A stretch of 7,694 nucleotides of DNA, taken from an uncultured Caryophanales bacterium. GTDB taxonomy: Bacteria; Bacillota_I; Bacilli_A; RFN20; CAG-826. A program made the translations under genes and the position numbers. Below the pieces are notes generated by a model that saw nothing but the letters and a program-made list of their open reading frames with translations, was not told where the DNA came from and searched no databases. Every line of letters begins with the position of its first letter. Position 1 is the stretch's first letter. Shown one piece after another: positions 5,606 to 7,694 of the stretch. The stretch lies in NCBI GenBank assembly GCA_937895315.1, contig CALAWM010000138.1, positions 1-7,694 of the forward strand. Direction: 5' to 3'.

Positions 5606-6568
5606 ATGGAAAAATTAAAATCATTAAAAATCATATATATGGGCACCCCGTCCTTTAGTGCCTTGCTCCTGGAAGCATTAATAAATGAAGGATTTAATAT
5701 CATTGGGGTCGTCACCAAAGAAGATGCCCCTGTTGGTCGAAAAAAAGTTTTAACCCCGAGTCCTGTTAAAGAAGTGGCTTTAAAACATAATATCCCAGTT
5801 TTTACACCGCACCGCATAAAACTTGATCATGACTTTATTATTAATGCGAAACCAGATGTTATCTTGACTTTTGCGTATGGGCAAATTGTCCCGAAAGCCG
5901 TTTTAGATGCACCAAAATATAAATGTTTAAACTTTCATGGCTCAATCTTACCAAAATACCGTGGGTCATCACCGATTCAAATGGCGCTCATAAATAATGA
6001 ATTAGAAACCGGCGTTAGTCTTATGGAAATGGTCGAAAAGATGGATGCAGGAGTAGTATATGGTATTGAAAGGTTCCCTTTGTCATCCCATGATAATTTT
6101 GCGACTGTCAGTCTCAAGATGGTTGAGGCATCATTAAGTCTAATAAAAACTGTTTTACCATCAATTATTTCTGGTGAAAATAAAGGGATTCCCCAAGATG
6201 AAAACGAAGTTACATTTGCCCCACTTTTAAAACCAGTGGATGAAGAACTCAATTTAGAAAATGATGATGTTAAACGTGTTTTAGGTAAAATTCAAGCATT
6301 TAGTCCGGATACAGGAATTAATATTTTATATAACAATGAACTATTAAAAATCTATGAAGCGAGTTTATATAATAATCAAGAAGATAAAGTAAGCGGAACC
6401 TTATTTATTTCCTCGCAGAGTGAACTTATTTTACAAGTTAAAGGTGGGCAAATAAAAATAATGACTTTACAAAAAAGCGGGAAAAGTAAAGTTGATGCCC
6501 GAAGTTTTATTAATGGTGAAAAAGCCAAGTTACCAACTATCTTGAAAATGCGGGACAAAGATGAATAA
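5606..6568 (+). CDS. fmt: Methionyl-tRNA formyltransferase
   Basis: Fmt formylates the amino group of Met-tRNAi using 10-formyl-tetrahydrofolate, providing fMet for translation initiation. The 320-residue length is normal (E. coli 315). The N-terminal Rossmann-like domain (~1-205) begins KIIYMGTPSFSALLLEAL and carries the formyl-transferase active site: NFHGSILPKYRGSSPIQ with the Asn and His of the catalytic set, then ETGVSLMEMVEKMDAG with the catalytic Asp. The C-terminal domain (~215-320) is the OB-like tRNA-binding part, with RVLGKIQAFSPDTGI in place of the family's R.irafnPwPga. ATG at 5606 is supported by an in-frame TAA at 5600-5602, which rules out a start further upstream. There is no Shine-Dalgarno, and a consensus -10 lies immediately upstream. 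The gene is divergent from rpsT, and the next gene overlaps its last 8 bases. def and priA, frequent neighbours, are not adjacent. Confidence 0.95.
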   Translation: MEKLKSLKIIYMGTPSFSALLLEALINEGFNIIGVVTKEDAPVGRKKVLTPSPVKEVALKHNIPVFTPHRIKLDHDFIINAKPDVILTFAYGQIVPKAVLDAPKYKCLNFHGSILPKYRGSSPIQMALINNELETGVSLMEMVEKMDAGVVYGIERFPLSSHDNFATVSLKMVEASLSLIKTVLPSIISGENKGIPQDENEVTFAPLLKPVDEELNLENDDVKRVLGKIQAFSPDTGINILYNNELLKIYEASLYNNQEDKVSGTLFISSQSELILQVKGGQIKIMTLQKSGKSKVDARSFINGEKAKLPTILKMRDKDE

Positions 6569-7694
6569 AATTACGCTTAGTGTCCACGGTCTTGTTGACT
6601 TTGCCCTTCGTACCGGGGATATTGATGCCCGGGTTTTTAATCTTGATACGATGACCAGGGGCACGCAGATTCATAGTTATTATCAAGCCAAACAAAATAA
6701 ACGTTACCTTGCAGAACAGTATCTTGAACATACATTTACCTATGACGCCTTTGAAATAACCTTACAAGGTCGAGTAGACGGGATTATTTTAAATGATAAT
6801 GAAGTAATTATTGAAGAAATTAAGACGACAAATAGTGATTTAGATACATTCTTTATGGCGCATGAAGCGTGGCATGTTGGTCAAGCCCAGTGCTACGCCC
6901 TAATGTATGCTTTGAAGAATAACCGTGAAGTTATGGATATTCAACTGACCTATATTAGTCAGATTGATGAATCAAAAATGATAAAACGTTACACTTTTCA
7001 TGTCGATGAATTAGTGATCGCCATCAACTCATTCTTTGCGACATACTTTAGTTTTTATAATCGGGTTGAAGATTATATTTTAAAGCGAAATAATGATCTC
7101 AAAAACTTAACATTCCCCTTTAAAAATATTCGTCCTAGCCAAAAAGAAATGATGGATTTAGTCGATGAAGGCATTAAAAGTGGGATGAAGATGTATTTTA
7201 ATGCCCCGACCGGAAGTGGGAAGACGATGGCCACTTTATACCCTAGTCTAAAACGTATGGGGGAAAGACCGGGGACTAAAATCTTTTATTTGACTGCTAA
7301 AGGAAGCGGTAAAACCCAAGCTGAGAATGCTTTACGACTTATTGGCGGTCAAGCCAAAGTTAAAAGTATTAATTTAAGTGCTAAGGAGAAGATGTGCTTA
7401 AACGATAAAATTGCTTGTAATCCCGATGAATGTCCTTTTGCCCGTAACTATTATGGAAAACTCAAAAGTGCCTTGCTCGATATTTATACGAATTACGATG
7501 AATATAGTCCAAATTTAATACTAGACATTGCCCGCAAGCATGAAATATGTCCGTTTGAATTTCAACTAGATTTAAGTTTATTTACTGATGTCATTATTGC
7601 CGATTATAACTATGTTTTTGATCCTTTTGTGTATTTAAGACGTTACTTTGACCAAAAACAAGGAGAATATATTGTCTTAATTGATGAAGCCCAT
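6561..7694 (+). CDS. XPD/DinG-type Fe-S helicase with N-terminal PD-(D/E)XK nuclease domain (3' end outside window)
   Basis: The first 378 residues of a longer protein that runs off the right edge. Residues ~1-175 look like a RecB/Cas4-type PD-(D/E)XK nuclease: RGTQIH (H38), GRVDGI (D73), EEIK (E86, K88) and a Q-x3-Y motif (Q108, Y112). Superfamily 2 helicase motifs follow: IRPSQKEMM (~190-198), Walker A APTGSGKT (215-222), motif Ia FYLTAK (~242-247), and DEAH (375-378), which ends exactly at the window edge. Between Walker A and DEAH, cysteines 279, 286, 291 and 330 (C-x6-C-x4-C-x38-C) match the 4Fe-4S ligands of XPD/DinG helicases. The inferred role is 5'-3' DNA unwinding coupled to strand cutting in repair. 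ATG at 6561 overlaps fmt by 8 bases with only a weak ribosome binding site, so coupling is likely. The N-terminal LVDFALRTGDIDARVF fits Firmicutes homologues as I recall them. Confidence 0.88.
   Translation, partial: MNKITLSVHGLVDFALRTGDIDARVFNLDTMTRGTQIHSYYQAKQNKRYLAEQYLEHTFTYDAFEITLQGRVDGIILNDNEVIIEEIKTTNSDLDTFFMAHEAWHVGQAQCYALMYALKNNREVMDIQLTYISQIDESKMIKRYTFHVDELVIAINSFFATYFSFYNRVEDYILKRNNDLKNLTFPFKNIRPSQKEMMDLVDEGIKSGMKMYFNAPTGSGKTMATLYPSLKRMGERPGTKIFYLTAKGSGKTQAENALRLIGGQAKVKSINLSAKEKMCLNDKIACNPDECPFARNYYGKLKSALLDIYTNYDEYSPNLILDIARKHEICPFEFQLDLSLFTDVIIADYNYVFDPFVYLRRYFDQKQGEYIVLIDEAH

Noticed and set aside
5599..6731. Minus-strand open frames opposite fmt and the helicase start (5599-5817, 5977-6252, 6376-6558, 6537-6731)
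   Set aside because: All are antisense to fmt or the nuclease-helicase, both with clear conserved motifs; none shows a start signal or recognisable family.
1..7694. CRISPR arrays, insertion sequences, tRNA or rRNA genes
   Set aside because: No regularly spaced repeats, transposase motifs, terminal inverted repeats or RNA-gene signatures were seen; coding density leaves no room for them.

Overview
The window is a compact, AT-rich housekeeping segment from a low-GC Gram-positive bacterium. Gene content and order (alaS–ruvX–yrzB-like–greA, then comEA–comEC–holA with convergent rpsT) match the Bacilli core. Small gaps, missing intervening genes (no ireB between alaS and ruvX, no mltG between the yrzB-like gene and greA, no comEB between comEA and comEC) and very AT-rich coding suggest a reduced lineage, such as an uncultured Bacilli/Erysipelotrichia-like or Acholeplasma/Izemoplasma-like group. 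TGA is used as a stop (ruvX, comEA) and tryptophan is TGG, so the code is standard and this is not a Mycoplasma. The exact taxon cannot be fixed from this window.

Layout. 2-427 is the 3' end of alaS. It overlaps ruvX (420-848), which overlaps a small acidic DUF1292/YrzB-like gene (845-1099). A promoter with an extended -10, preceded by a small dyad, drives greA (1173-1652). A hairpin with a T-tract follows greA, and its 3' arm is also the Shine-Dalgarno of comEA (1715-2251). comEA overlaps comEC (2248-4242), and holA (4245-5195) starts 2 bases after comEC ends. rpsT (5192-5458) is convergent: its stop overlaps that of holA, and its intrinsic terminator lies inside the last codons of holA. The 147-base divergent gap 5459-5605 holds a clear rpsT promoter and a consensus -10 six bases before the fmt start (5606-6568). 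fmt overlaps the start of a gene running off the right edge (6561 onward), an XPD/DinG-type helicase with an N-terminal Cas4/RecB-like nuclease domain.

Functionally the genes serve translation (AlaRS, S20, Fmt), transcription elongation (GreA), replication (HolA), DNA uptake (ComEA, ComEC) and probably DNA repair (RuvX, nuclease-helicase). I see no mobile element, CRISPR array, tRNA, rRNA or prophage. No clearly new system is visible. The points most worth a second look are the terminator/SD hairpin before comEA, the rpsT terminator inside holA, the possibly leaderless fmt and holA, the N-E-T substitution in RuvX, and the nuclease-helicase fusion at the right edge.
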